NCBI GenBank assembly: GCA_973895155.1
Contig: OZ316892.1
Location: 28,272,001-28,336,000 of the forward strand
Direction of reading: 5' to 3'
Source: Marsupella aquatica
Taxonomy: Eukaryota > Marchantiophyta
Length of the DNA: 64,000 bases
The notes beneath the pieces were generated by a model, which was given only the letters and a program-made list of their open reading frames with translations, was not told the DNA's origin and did not search any database. This document shows, piece by piece, positions 11,740 to 23,548 of this stretch. Made by a program: the position numbers and the translations under genes. Every line of letters starts with the position of its first letter. The first letter of the stretch is position 1.

Positions 11740-12725
11740 TACACAAGATTTTGGACGAGGTTTCCTTTCGAAACTTACTACAGTAGAGTTTTCCCTAGAG
11801 TGACAGAAGGCTCCGGTTAAGGGTGAGTTAATTAAGGTTTTGACCCAAGATCAATTGATGGCTCCGTTTGCAAATGAGAACAAAAATAAAATCAATATGA
11901 TATTAGACATAAGGGTCAGGCTAAAAAATTTGTTGACCGAGGTTGGTTCGAGCAAGGGAATAATGACCCAGGCTGTGTGTCCTATGCACCATCGAGAAAA
12001 GGTTCAATACAAGCGGTTTCAAGCTGTACTCTGCTTCAATCTCAGGGTTAACGCAAGCTGCCCCCCAATCATCGCATGGACCTCACGAACCCATGAATAA
12101 AATGTAATATAAAATGAATGTTTACTGGTTTTTCATTCTGCTGATTCTCGGGCTGTTGCCTGAGATAATCCATGTGTGTCCGGCTCGTATTTTGCCCCCA
12201 GCAAACTGCTTTGGTTGAAAAACTGATTATGCTTTTTAACCTTTTGCAAGACTTGTTTTTTCCCATTATTATTTGCCACATTTTGTCCCAAATGGAATGG
12301 TTACAAATGCCCGTAGTTAGTTGTAACAGAATTCATGAACATATTTTGGACGAGGGTTCCTTTTGAAACTTACTATTGTAGAGTTTTCCCTAGAGTGATA
12401 GAAGGCTCCGGTTCAGGGTGAGTTAAGGTTCTGACCCAACATCAATTCCTGGAACATGAGTACACAAGATTTTGGATGAGGGTTCCTTTTGAAACTTACT
12501 ATAGTAGAATATTCCCTAGAGTGCTAGAAGGCTCCGGTTCAGGGTGAGTTAAGGTTCTGACCCAAGATCAATTCCTGGGACATGAGCTACACAAGATATT
12601 GGACGAGGTTCCTTTCAAGACTTACCATAGTAGAGTTTTCCCTAGATTGATTGAAGGCTCTGGTTCAGGGTGAGTTAAGGTTCTGACCCAACATCAATTC
12701 CCAGGACATGAGCTACACAAGATTC
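11740..12725. repeat. Minisatellite of about 124-bp units
   Basis: Four copies share 'ttcctttxgaaacttact', 'gagttttccctaga' and 'gaaggctccggttcagggtg', ending 'gacccaacatcaattc'. One copy is at about 11740-11862. Three in tandem are at about 12341-12466, 12467-12587 and 12588-12720. The 480 bp between the first and second copy is unrelated and holds only short frames. Confidence 0.75.
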
Positions 12726-13637
12726 TGGACTCAAGGTGTTTGGGCTTAACTCACCACATCTTTCTGAGTTTCACTTTCTACATTTTACATGTAACTCTGT
12801 TCAGCCACTTATTGGTTACTTTGTCATGCACCACCAAATTGGCACAGAAAGTGACGATGTCTAGCATTGCCATCTTTAATTAAGAATTGACAGAGCTATG
12901 ATTTTCCAAAGATTACCCCATCACTAGGTAATTTGAAAGTTAAGCCCCGATGGGTAGAGGAGTTTGTTTTGTCATCCCTATGGTCTTTGACATATGCTCC
13001 TTCACTTTACACCCAAACCCACAGTGTAGGTCTTCTTTGGAAGGACACTTCACTTTTGAGAAGGACTTCCTGAGTAGTTTTTCTAGGTGTCCCGGCCAAC
13101 AGTAAAATCCTGGTTTTGTGTATTTGTGTGCAATTATTTGGACAACTTTTGTACCTCAATTTAAACTAAAAATTTCCTTGCATGTTCTCTGATGTCCAAT
13201 CTATTATCTAACAAAATCTATTATCTAACAAAGTTTCAGATTCCTAGTGCAAAAATGGGCAAATATTGTAGCTACGAGCCAATGGATGCTTCATTTTTGT
13301 GAAGGATGTCCCCAGTAGTTTAGGCAGGAGCACCAACTTATCATTATGAGGAAAGACATTTCATTTTTGTGAAGGACCCTATGAGTAGCTTGTGCGTGAG
13401 ACATGACTTACCACCACATAAACAAATGAAAACCAGCTACAAATGGCAAGGAGCCCAATTACAGGTCACATTTTAGTCACAATTGTAAAGAGTGTTATCT
13501 GAGTTTTTTTAATTTTCTGAGCCAGTCCATCTCAGCTTTGAAAATCTATTGGGGCTTCACACCAAAAGCTTGGGTCCATCCAGGCTTTGCTGTCTAGTCA
13601 TTTTGATCACTTTTGGGGGCTTCACAGTTTAGTCAGT
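12726..13637. other. No gene seen
   Basis: AT-rich sequence with three loose copies of 'cattttgtgaaggac' around 13045, 13290 and 13365. No coding frame over 60 aa looks convincing on either strand. Confidence 0.45.
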
Positions 13638-13965
13638 TTGAGCACTTTGGGGCGAAAATTAAAAAAGGGATAAAAAGAGTACTAGTCTGAACTCTTCATT
13701 CCCGAACTGCGAGTATAAATCACCAATTCGTATCACAGGAGCAAACGCCCGGAAGATGAATCCTATCCAAGAAATCCCCTCATTTCCCAGGTTTGTGCCT
13801 CCTGTCTAGTCATTTTGAGCACTTTGGGGCGAAAATTAAAAAAGGGCTAAAAAGAGTACTAGTCTGAACTCGTACTCCCGAACTGCGAGTATAGATCACC
13901 AATTCGTATCATAGGAGCAGATGCCCGGATGATGCATCCTATCCTAGAGATCCCCTTGTCTCCGT
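13638..13965. repeat. 177-bp tandem duplication upstream of the IST1-like gene
   Basis: 'gagcactttggggcgaaaat' occurs at 13640 and 13817. Downstream, 'agagtactagtctgaactc' and 'cgaactgcgagtata' are also repeated, giving two copies with a 177-bp period. This lies upstream of the IST1-like transcription unit and could be promoter sequence. Confidence 0.75.
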
Positions 13966-14149
13966 CGTCTCCGAACAGAAACGAGAGCGGAAATGAAGGA
14001 ATCTGTTCGTTTGAAAAACTGTGGAGTGGAGTTCCGAAATCCGGACAGAGATGTCGCTAAAAAGACGTTGAAAAAGAAAGAGAGCCCAACGCCAACGAAG
14101 AAAGCAAAGCCACGGTCGATTTTTCTCCTAGCTCGACTGCATTCCCCAG

Positions 14150-14515
14150 CTCTGCTCTGTGTCGCATTTGATTGCGTTTCGTTGGGTTGTGTTGCATCGG
14201 ATTGGGTTCGCTGGGTTGGAATGAAAGGAAGACACTAATTCCGAATTAAGGGAGGCAGTAATCTGAAGACTGTACTGTCTCTGCATTGCATTGGGTTGCG
14301 TTGCATTGGACTACAAATCCAATTGCGTTGCGTTGGATTGTGTCGCAGAGTTGATGAAGAGAGAAACCAACGAAGAAAGGAAGGAAGCTCTTCTAAAGAC
14401 TCCGACGATATCCTCATAGCTCACATTGCACTGTCCTGCTCTGCTCTGCATTGCGTTGAGTTGCATTGGATTGAGTTGCATTGGACTGCGTTGCATTGGA
14501 TTGAGTTGCAGGTGC
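14150..14515. repeat. TTGCATTGG-type simple repeat in the IST1 5' leader
   Basis: Degenerate short repeats of TTGCATTGGA, GTTGCGTTGG and TTGAGTTGCA recur across the segment and are densest at 14446-14512. The segment is directly upstream of the first coding exon, so it is likely in the promoter or 5' UTR. Open frames with Cys/Ile/Gly/Leu periodicity here are artefacts of the repeat. Confidence 0.65.
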
Positions 14516-14755
14516 AGACCATCAAGCTGCTTCGCGAGAGAGGGAGGGAGGCCGGGCTCTTGTTTCCAGCTGAGACGGTTTAGAAGAAGAAGAGGCATTC
14601 AGACTTTAGGTGGAGGCAGCTGAGAGTCTGCGAAGGCGATTGAAGGAGGTCGCGTTGCAGAGCATACAGCTGGGAGGCAGGTGCTCATTTCAAACTCAGA
14701 CGGTGGCGAAGACGACTGAGAAGAAGAGGAAGGGAAGTTACAGACGAACAGCTCA

Positions 14756-17700
14756 ATGTTTGGAATTGGCAAATTCAAGACAGCAAAATGGTGAGCGCAG
14801 CAGAATTGCTTTTCTTCCCAGCTCTTGTTTCCCATCCTGGTCATTCAGGCGGCTGACCGTTTGCTCCTTTCTGAATGAAAAACGTGGCTAGCGCAGTTGT
14901 CTAGGACCTTTGGGTTAGGATGGCTGTTGAAAATTTATTGTGCCGACCTTTTCTCTGGCATCGGAGTTTGCCTATGGAGTTGTTGGGCCGGAGGGGTCTC
15001 CGTTTGTCTTTGTAGAAGAAAGCATTCCGGGCTGTTCAATGCACTGCCTTTGCCGGGTAGTTGGCCTGATGACGTTGCAAGTCGGTGGAGTTACATTCTC
15101 AGGCAACTGTATGTCGTTATTTGTCTAGTGAATTTCTGGCGGGCTTCCAAAGATCCTCACAGAGTCCTGTGCCTTTCTGGGAAATGAAGACACTCTAGAC
15201 CGTCATTAAGGAAATGGGTTTATGGGATGTAATTAATTTCCTGGTAGGTTATGACAAAGACAGAAAATATGGAATCAAGAAGTTCACCTCCAGAGAAAAA
15301 AGGAATGACTCGTGCACTGGTCTTGGGCAACGAAGGCCTAATTTGAATGTGATTGACGAGCAGCAAGACTCTTCTGAGATTGGCCATGGCGAGGATAAAG
15401 CTGTTGAGAAACAAACGGGACGTGGTGGTCAATCAAATGCGGAAAGACATTGCACAGCTTCTGTCTACCGGCCAGGACCCCAGCGCTCGCATCCGTGTAC
15501 GTCCCTTAACACCAATCCAGCCTTTAAAGTTCAGTTTTTTATTCAGCTACCGTGGTGCGTGGAGAACTTTCTCGCCATTAGGACAATTTCCTCAAGACAG
15601 ACAGAGTAAAAGTCTCTCTTATTCTTACACTTAGCTGGTTACCATTTTCTTACCCCTAACCAAAGGTAGTTGTTTCTTGCCTTGTTGTCCCTTGCTCCAA
15701 TTTGGGTTTACATGTAATAACGCAATCCAATTGTCCATCTTTCTAAGAGTGACTTACCGAGGCTCTTCAACTACAATTTCTGGGCTGAGGATGTCTCTTT
15801 TGCCTTAGACTACTTCAAAGTGCAACTTACCGCCATTGTTTCACTTTGCATTTGCAATTCTGGCGCTCGTTCTTCTATTGTACCTTCTTACATGTTTAAT
15901 TTATGCTGATTTCGCTTGAGCTCCGAGAATTTCTCACAGGTAGAGCACATTGCCAGAGAGCAAAATATCATGTCTGCGTATGACATGATCGAACTGTTTT
16001 GTGAGCTCATTATAGTGCGACTTCCTATCATTGAGTCAAACAAGTGAGTAAAATCTCTGCATATGCAGGAAAACTTCTGTTATATCGCAGTTAATATGGA
16101 TTATAAATGTGGATGACTTCCCCAGCTACCGAGTCCACTATCCGTATGATCATCTTACCATAAATTGAATTTTCACTTCAAACCGCAGCTCCTGCAGTTT
16201 GCCTTTGAACAGTGAAGCTGTGCATTTATCTCTACTAGTACCTGGGCTCTTATCCGAATCTTGCTGTTTCTTAATGTACGGATAGAGTGTGCCCCATGGA
16301 CTTAAAAGAAGCTATCTCGACAATCATCTTTGCGTCACCAAGGTGTTCGGACTTGCCCGAGTTGCTTCAAATTAGAAGTGTTTTCTCTAGCAAATACGGA
16401 AAGGAGTTTGTGGCAGCTGCACTAGAACTACGCCCTGAGTGTGGTGTTAATCGGCGGGTATGTAGTTCTTACCTCTAAATCTGTGCTATTGTGATACTGT
16501 TTACATTCAGAATTTGGCTGACTCGATTGTCAAATAGAGAATCCGGAATATTTGATGCAGCAGCCGTTGATAAGAAATTTTGCAGCTGTTACAACGGTGT
16601 AAAAGAAATCGTGGAAATTGACATTGTTTGTAGTTGTGTGCGTGAATGGCAGGTCGTTGAGAAGTTGTCTGTTAGAGCACCATCAGGGGAGACGAAATTG
16701 AAGCTTCTGATGGAGATAGCTACAGAGCACCATGTGAACTGGGATCACCAGGCCACATTAGAAGAGCTTCTCAAAAAGCCGGAAGACTTGCTTGTAAGTT
16801 TGCTAGGGCATTATAATGATATTCATTATCCGGTCCTGAACATATTGAGTCCTCGATTTGTCGTCTACAGAAACTCGTTTGCAGGAGATATCCCGACAGC
16901 AGGCTTCAATCATGGTTCGTTTTAGAACATTATTATTACCACAGACCAGAGCGATAATGAATCATTCCAGAGTTCACTGGCTAAACGGGCATGGAACACA
17001 GTAAATTATCAAGATAAAAGACCTGGCCATTGGATTTTGTCTGTAAGGTGAAGAAAATGAATCAAAAGGTATTCTAAAAACCTTGCCACATAGAAAGGGG
17101 AAATTGGACAAAGAGTGGTGTCAGTGGCAGAATCAACGAAAGAAGAAAATGAATTTTGATGGAGAAATGAAACAGATCTCTTCTTAATCGTCCAAACAAG
17201 ACTGCTGTGATACCGAACTGAATTGATTTGAAGTCTATAGATTTCCAAAGGGACCAAGACGAGAGACAGTATTGGTGACAAAGTTCATGAATCCCAAATG
17301 GAAGCAGATAAATGACGGACTTCGTTTCAGTGCTGGATTCTCTAGGATTAAGAGTCTGGAGAGCTGATGTGGGATTGCTTTGTTTTTTGCATCAACAGGA
17401 TGGACCCAAGAAGTTTTTTGGAGCAAGCATTCCAGAACCTCTACCTTCTCCACCAAAACCAGACCAGGCGCAGTCCTCTGTTTCTGATTCCCGAAGGGCC
17501 GCAGTCCCTCCTCCTGTTCGTTCAGCCCCTTCAGCAGTTCGGCGACCCGCTCAACTATCATCCTCACCACCACCCCAAAAGCTCGGATGTCCTTCCAAAG
17601 CAAGCCGCAACGATACACCAAAATTCGACTCATCTCCAGTCAATTCGCCACGACGCCACGACCACCACGTCAGAGCCAGACAGACCACTCAAGAAGCTGC

Positions 17701-18043
17701 TACTCCTTACGATAACGTTGCTGCAGCAGCCCAAGCAGCTGCTCAGTCAGCTGACCGTGCAGTGGCAGCAGCTCGATTAGCTGCCCAGCTCGCAAAAACG
17801 CAACCCTTCAACAAAAGACAACAGCCACCTCCGTCTAGAACTGTGAGTCAGGGGAGTAGACGACACCAATCGTCTTCATCATCAGACGATGAGGATGATG
17901 ATGATGATTCAAGATCAAGCAGCAGGAGTACCCGTGAGTCCATGAGACGCCAACAACAACAACAACAGGGAAGAGGTGCCGGCAATGTTTATGTGACAAG
18001 CGACTCCTACTACCGCAATAGTAGCAGCACTGTCCACCGCTGA
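14756..18043 (+). CDS. IST1-like protein (ESCRT-III-associated, Vps4 regulator), 7 exons
   Basis: Exons 14756-14790, 15364-15496, 15940-16043, 16286-16457, 16653-16793, 16885-16914 and 17399-18043 join in frame through GT-AG introns to give about 419 aa. Exon 1 (MFGIGKFKTAKC) plus exon 2 (KTLLRLAMARIKLLRNKRD) reproduce the start of the IST1 fold. They are followed by 'QMRKDIAQLLSTGQ..ARIRVEHI', 'CPMDLKEAIS', 'FASPRCSDLPEL', 'KYGKEFVAAA' and 'CGVNRR..VEKLSVRAPS'. Family members bind ESCRT-III and Vps4-type ATPases at endosomes. The C-terminal half is a Pro/Ser linker, an Ala/Gln-rich helix (about residues 305-335) and a Ser/Asp-rich acidic tail, as in plant IST1-like proteins. Exon 6 (30 nt) is the least certain. 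A genomic fragment of this gene, with introns, is at 39596-40318. Confidence 0.87.
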
Positions 18044-20158
18044 TGGGTTGGATCATCACAAGGGACATAGTGTGAATCTTATGAAGCATAGATTGGTTTT
18101 CATATTTCCTTTTCATACTTGCAATTCTGCACACTTGTAAAGTATTTCGAGGGCTGGTGTCTCTGACGTGGAGTAGACTTTTTGATTTCTTGTTTGAGTG
18201 TACTGATCCGGTTCATTGAGAGCTTGAACACTGAACCGCTAATTAGTAGGATTGGACTTGGTGGAGCTGGTGGGGCTTCACTGTGTAGAATGTTTTGATC
18301 TGAACGATTGGTGGACGTTCAGATCAGAATTCTTATTTCCTGCATTCATGTAATATATATCTCTCTGGAGGTTGGTCTCCCCAGGTGGAGGGGAGTTAAT
18401 TAGTGTCCACACAGTCAATGCAACGCACTGTATTGTAAGCTCTCCATGTTATCTTTTGTCTACAGTTCGCATTCAGCACAGCATGGACATTTGACACTGA
18501 AAAGGTATGGACATGCTGAGCTGATCCACTCCAGTTGTCTGCAATTTGCATGTAGGAAAGAAATTATTATTTGCCTCGAAGAGGATTCGGACCTCCATTC
18601 ACCACTTATACACCGTACCAGTGGGACAATACAGCTTCTTGGAAATCCAAACACTTGCATCTGAAGTAAGCGATAGGAAAGATGGATAGCATCTTCAGCT
18701 GGGAGGCGGATGCATGAACATTGTTTTTTCTCAGGAGTTCACAACCTCCAGTGCCAAAACTGTGCCTGAGGATTTCTGTCCTCCCTTCAAAATATTCTCC
18801 ACATGGGCAGTCAAGGCCAAGGGACATGGTTTCTAATGGCTGCAGCTACTTGTTGTCAAGGTTTACATCATGCATAATAGCATCTGACTGGACCACCAGA
18901 AAAGACCGACACAGCAATCCGTCTCGATCGATTTTCTGCGGTTCCAGCGGCAATACTGATTTAAATTTCGACCAAATACAGGCTTGCCAAACAAAGCTAA
19001 GTTTCTCCAAAGCTAGTAGGGACGTTTGATGTAGACAACCTTGAGCCACGTACCGAGGGTATTACCATCATCGCTGGACTATTTTCGGATCGATCGAAGG
19101 CAATCTCCAAATTTAATGCCCGGATTGTGTATAACATATCCCACCAATAAACTAAATAGAAGAGAATGATCGAGATCGACAATTTTTTGTTTCCTGTTCT
19201 GTTTGGCGTCTGTTGTGACCTTCTGGCGTCTGGCCAATCTCATTCTCATCTAAGATAATTACCTTACTGGAGAGACAAAACAAGCTACATAAACATTGAA
19301 ACACTCAGACATGAGTCTAAACAATCGAGAAGATCATCAAGACGAAAGAGATCATACAAAAGTAAAGTACATCATGATAGCATCTGAATGGACGATCACT
19401 TGAACAAACTTGGCACAACGTACGACCGGTCTTATTTCTGTGGTTCCAAAGGCGACAGACACTAAGCACTTTAACCAAAGAAGCGAACAATAAACTTGCA
19501 GCATGGTTGAGGAGCTATATACTAGACCGGCATCATACCAGACATGCCCAACCTAGGAATTCATGATGGTCCATCGAGAGGTCTTAACAGCACTGGACAG
19601 AGGTTGACTGTGGTAGTGCCTTCCGAGAAATAAAGAATGATAAATTAACAGCTGAGGCAGCTTGGGATCAAAGTGTGCTTCGAAGTACGTTTGCAATGTT
19701 TAATCACGGGCCGAAATATTCAATCCAATCTAGTTTAATTCATGGATCTAGGATGACGGTCGGACGACAGGTTTGTCTTAATTAAGACTCCATTTCCACT
19801 AGCTCCTCCAGTCTGTAGGTAAAGTTCACCCGAACATCCATAATTAATACTGTGGATAGAAACGTATGCCCTCCACTATAAACGTGTCTAGATCTTCGCT
19901 CTGCTCAGAGAGTTGAGTTCCAACTCGTCTGTAGGGCTTGACTCCGATGGAATAGAATTCCTGACCCAGCATACTTCTCGGAGGAAGTTGCGCGATGATG
20001 TTTAGAACTAGTGCCAAATTACAAACCATCCTTTTACGCGATCTCAGTTCGAATTCTCGGAATATCTTGTTTCAAAGATTCTAATTACAGAATGGGCTCA
20101 AAACCATTCTTCCTACTATGAAAGCATCGACACGTAATGCAGGACTCGTAACCTGGAA
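18044..20158. other. Intergenic between the convergent IST1 and SET-1 genes
   Basis: It should contain the IST1 3' UTR and the SET-1 3' flank. From about 19040 the sequence is homologous to 37095 onward, the start of the segmental duplication. No gene is evident; open frames of up to about 100 aa lack motifs. Confidence 0.5.
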
Positions 20159-21949
20159 CTAAGGTGCAACTAAACTTCCATAATAAAGTGAAAACGAGGA
20201 TACGTTCATAGATCTAAACCGTTCTAAGCATTCTCTCTCCACAGCAAGATCGATTCCCGAATTATCACTATTGAGAAGTTTTTCGCAAAACAAGAATGTC
20301 ATGGAGTATAACTCCTGCCCCAACAAATCTCCTGGATGAACTTTCTCGATTATACCCAGCAGTTTTACCGCAGAATAAAGAGTCCGGTGCACGGTCAGTG
20401 GCACCCCAGATCGAGTTTTTATTATTGGAACATCTTGATTTAAACTCCTTATATACTGAAAGGGATCAAAACCTCCGATAAAAAGTCTAACATCGCAGAG
20501 CGAAAACATTGCTAGGAAACCATGAATGAAAGATGCCTCGATCCAGCCTTTCCGCAGCATGTCTTTCTTCGACATATGACCCTCCTGACGCTTAGAAGCC
20601 CGCTCGGTACTTTCGGTGTGCGGACGAGGCTGAAGAAGATCCAATTCTGATCGTACGTAAGCGGTGACTGAAATTGCCAAGTCCGCCAGAGCGTTAAGTA
20701 GCCTGTTGTAATTTCTAGTGACTGTACACCCGGTCGTCCGCTCGGTCTGCAGCTGTACTCTCAGTTGTATGATTTGCATCTGAATTTCGTTGTAGGGAGT
20801 TCCAAGCGATCGCTCGAATGTGCATCGACAACACTCACACCTGAAATCTCCGGAACATACAACAATTCATTAATTGCTCTACGACAGCGCGCCATTCACT
20901 ACTCCCCTACTCGCTCTACGTGTGCAAATCGTCCACGTTGGGTAGTCATACCTGAAGCCGAACGTTTGACAGTGCTCGTCACGGACAGCAAGAGGCGTAA
21001 ATATGTCGAAGTAGGGAACAGTGAGCTCTTCTCCAGCTGCAATGTCCTTGGCAGCGCGAATGAACATCGCCTGCCCTACTCGCACTCGATGGCAGTTGGG
21101 CGCACATGAGTGTTTGATGCGGGACACTAGGAACCATAATCCCCACCACTCGAGAGTTTCCATCTGCCGCGGTTCGTCGTCGGTTAAGCACGTCATTGTG
21201 CCGCAGATTGCATCCTTGGCAACAATGTCGCCAGCAGTGTCCTTCAGGAGCAGGGCCAGGACATCAGGTTTCCTTCCGTGTGAAGAACTCGCCTCAGATT
21301 TCAAGTCACGCCATGGCAAGGATTTGCTCATGCGGTCGTTGGCAACACGTGAAGTAGGGTTCGTAACCTGAAACAACACTCGGAAGAATAATTAGCTCGA
21401 AAAGTGTCGAACCACTTGTCTGTAATTGGTTCCTCGACATTCGTACGCGCAGCGAGATCGAGACCAGCAGGTCAACTATAACAAAAGTGAATTTGCGGAG
21501 CCCTGTCGACGACATAATTAATTACGGTAACAGGGATTGTGAGTATTACGTACAGATTCGAGGTCGGCTCCATCGCTCAGAAGATCTACAAACTTGTTGG
21601 TCAGGTCCTCTTGTACTCTCGGAGGAATTCGAGGACGTAGCGGCGGGCGATCTTCCTTCGAAGCACGGACGAATAAATCTTCTCGCTCGGAAGGGTGTGC
21701 GAGGCAGGAAGCGACTTCCTTGTCGACAATTAGAAGATCACCGGGCGCGGCAGGATATTTCAAGAGTATCCCGGAACCTGCCTTCTCCATCGACTCCTGG
21801 ACGCGGAAGCAACGATGAACCTCTTTGAACTCGTACCTCGATGTTGCCTCCAATTCACCAGATGCATAGAATGTCACGAGACAGGCCTCGTTCTCAGCTA
21901 ATATGTCGGCAACTATATCACTAGTCACATTCGACCCCACACTCGACAT
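20159..21949 (-). CDS. SET-domain protein, SMYD-like (SET-1), 3 exons
   Basis: Exons 21949-21554, 21367-20952 and 20840-20159 splice in frame at GT-AG sites to give about 497 aa. A split SET fold is readable. The N-terminal part has 'GSGILLK..AAPGDLLIVD' (about residues 47-65). The catalytic part has 'IKHSCAPNC' (about 216-224, the NHSCxPN motif with Lys at the Asn position), 'AMFIRAAKDIAAGEELTVPY' (about 232-251) and a post-SET cysteine cluster FGFRCECCRC. SET enzymes transfer methyl groups from S-adenosylmethionine to protein lysines; the target here is unknown. The C-terminal ~200 residues are helical and shared only with SET-2. The ATG at 21949 is chosen by comparison with SET-2; the frame is open further upstream. 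It is a paralogue of 37801-39505. Confidence 0.82.
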
Positions 21950-22151
21950 CACTGATCGATAAGGATTCCGAACGTCCGAGAGAGGATCTAAGTGCACAAT
22001 AGTTTTCTGAGAATTGACGGGCCGACTCAGAACTAAGCTGCTCACAATCTCTCACGGCCAACTCAAGAGATACTGATCGACGACTTACGACGGGTAGGAC
22101 GCTAGTGCTGTTCAAAGCGGAAAACAGCACTAGCTCCTCCCTGCTGTTCAG

Positions 22152-22352
22152 TCACAATGTGCGCTTGCAGAGCTGAGCCCGCCCCATGAACATTTCAGTT
22201 TCAAAAGTCACGCCCTCCACATTGCGTCCCCCGTGTATGTTAAATAAGAGATTTCCGCCCTGTGTTGAATGATACTCATCGAAGTGGTTGCTCTCTATCC
22301 TGCTAAGAATCTTCGACGAGTAGTTACCGATACTAACATTCTCTCTGAGCAT
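22152..22352 (-). CDS. Hypothetical 66-aa frame, kept in both duplicate copies
   Basis: The frame runs from ATG to stop and has an equally long partner at 42596-42796. The two proteins differ at about 7 of 66 residues, while the DNA differs at only about 9-10 sites, so most changes alter the protein. That pattern argues against strong selection on coding. The central part (STQGGNLLFNIHGGRNVEG) is identical in both. I do not recognise a family. It may be an exon remnant or chance. Confidence 0.25.
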   Translation of the reverse strand: MLRENVSIGNYSSKILSRIESNHFDEYHSTQGGNLLFNIHGGRNVEGVTFETEMFMGRAQLCKRTL

Positions 22353-23422
22353 GATGATCGATCACTTTTTCTTTTAATGATCAAGGGTGCAACGGACAGC
22401 GTCGAAATCATGCGTCGATCGACTAATGCCAACGATGCTTCAACGTATTTCATAAATTCAACCGCAACGCCAATATCGCAACGTTACTGCCTTGAGTTGA
22501 CGAAGCTTACTGTACGTTGAGTCTCGAACCCAAATCCTGCTGTATCTTCATTCCATTGCCTAGCCTTCAGATTTCCCAGCTGCAGCTGCTGCTTGGATTG
22601 AACAGCGGACTCTATCTGAATTTGTACTGAGAAAGAGGGGGCAAGCAGTAGCTCAGGTTAGGCTAATTATGAAGAGTCACAAGAGCAATACAATTGGCAG
22701 ACCTGAGCACAAGTTGATGACATGCTGGTGATGTGATGTGAGTGTGTTCTTCAAAGCGCAAACGTCCCTCGAAACGCCCCCTACCTATATCCACTGCGCG
22801 TTATCGACTCTTTGAGCTTACATTAGCGTTGAATGACCATGCAAGCGCAGCGAGAAGCGCATAAGCCTTGAGGATCATTACAACCGTGACAGAGCTCAGC
22901 GAAAATTTGATCAAGACGGGAGTCAAGGAAGCACAAAAGTTTACACCTCGGCTAGCTCTTGAAACAACCATGGTGCTGTCGGGCGGGCTCTCGGGACCTC
23001 ACGCACCATATACTTCTTGCCAGGAAATAATTCCGTTTGGCACCGGCTTCGGCTGTCTTTTGTTTCCCACCCGTTTTCTAATCCCACGAATGCCCCACAT
23101 TTCAACCTGTCCGAAGCCCTCCAATCTTGTTCGACTGCACCTCCCCTAGCAGGAACTGTGAAGTGTTGTTGAATCCAATTGCTGGCTGCGTTCCCAGACA
23201 CTGTCTCCTCTGAGTTGCTCCTGGTTTTTGGGCCACTCCCTTTTCTTCACCGCCGTCCAAAGTTTTGTCTAGTGTGTAGTGTCGTTGCGGTGACTTTCCT
23301 TAATTTGACCTCCAATCCTGCCCAAGGTTTCGAAATACCACTAAATCGGAAGATGAACTCTACGAATTAAGGTGATCAGATTTCTTTACCTAGCCCGAGA
23401 CCTTAACGAGACAGTAACACCA

Positions 23423-23548
23423 ATGACTACGATAGTTCTCCTCGACGGGCTTCCTGTACTTCTTGTACTGGCTTCCGTGTCCAAGCTAGCTGTTGCTCAA
23501 CAAAGGATTCTACGTGATATACAAATTGGAGCTCGAGGGCAATCCTAG
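23423..23548 (+). CDS. Hypothetical 41-aa peptide with signal-peptide-like N terminus
   Basis: The frame starts MTTIVLLDG and has a hydrophobic core (LPVLLVLASV) followed by a plausible signal-peptidase site (KLAVAQ), then a short basic tail. The duplicate at 43889-44014 is intact and of equal length, with four substitutions. It could encode a small secreted peptide or the first exon of a longer secreted protein whose later exons I cannot place. No family is recognised. Confidence 0.3.
   Translation: MTTIVLLDGLPVLLVLASVSKLAVAQQRILRDIQIGARGQS

Noticed and set aside
14296-14623. Cys/Ile/Gly/Leu-rich frames upstream of IST1
   Set aside because: Their regular composition follows the TTGCATTGG repeat on both strands.
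17367-17780. Alternative frame overlapping the last IST1 exon
   Set aside because: A shadow of the Gln/Pro-rich coding exon; the spliced IST1 frame explains the region.
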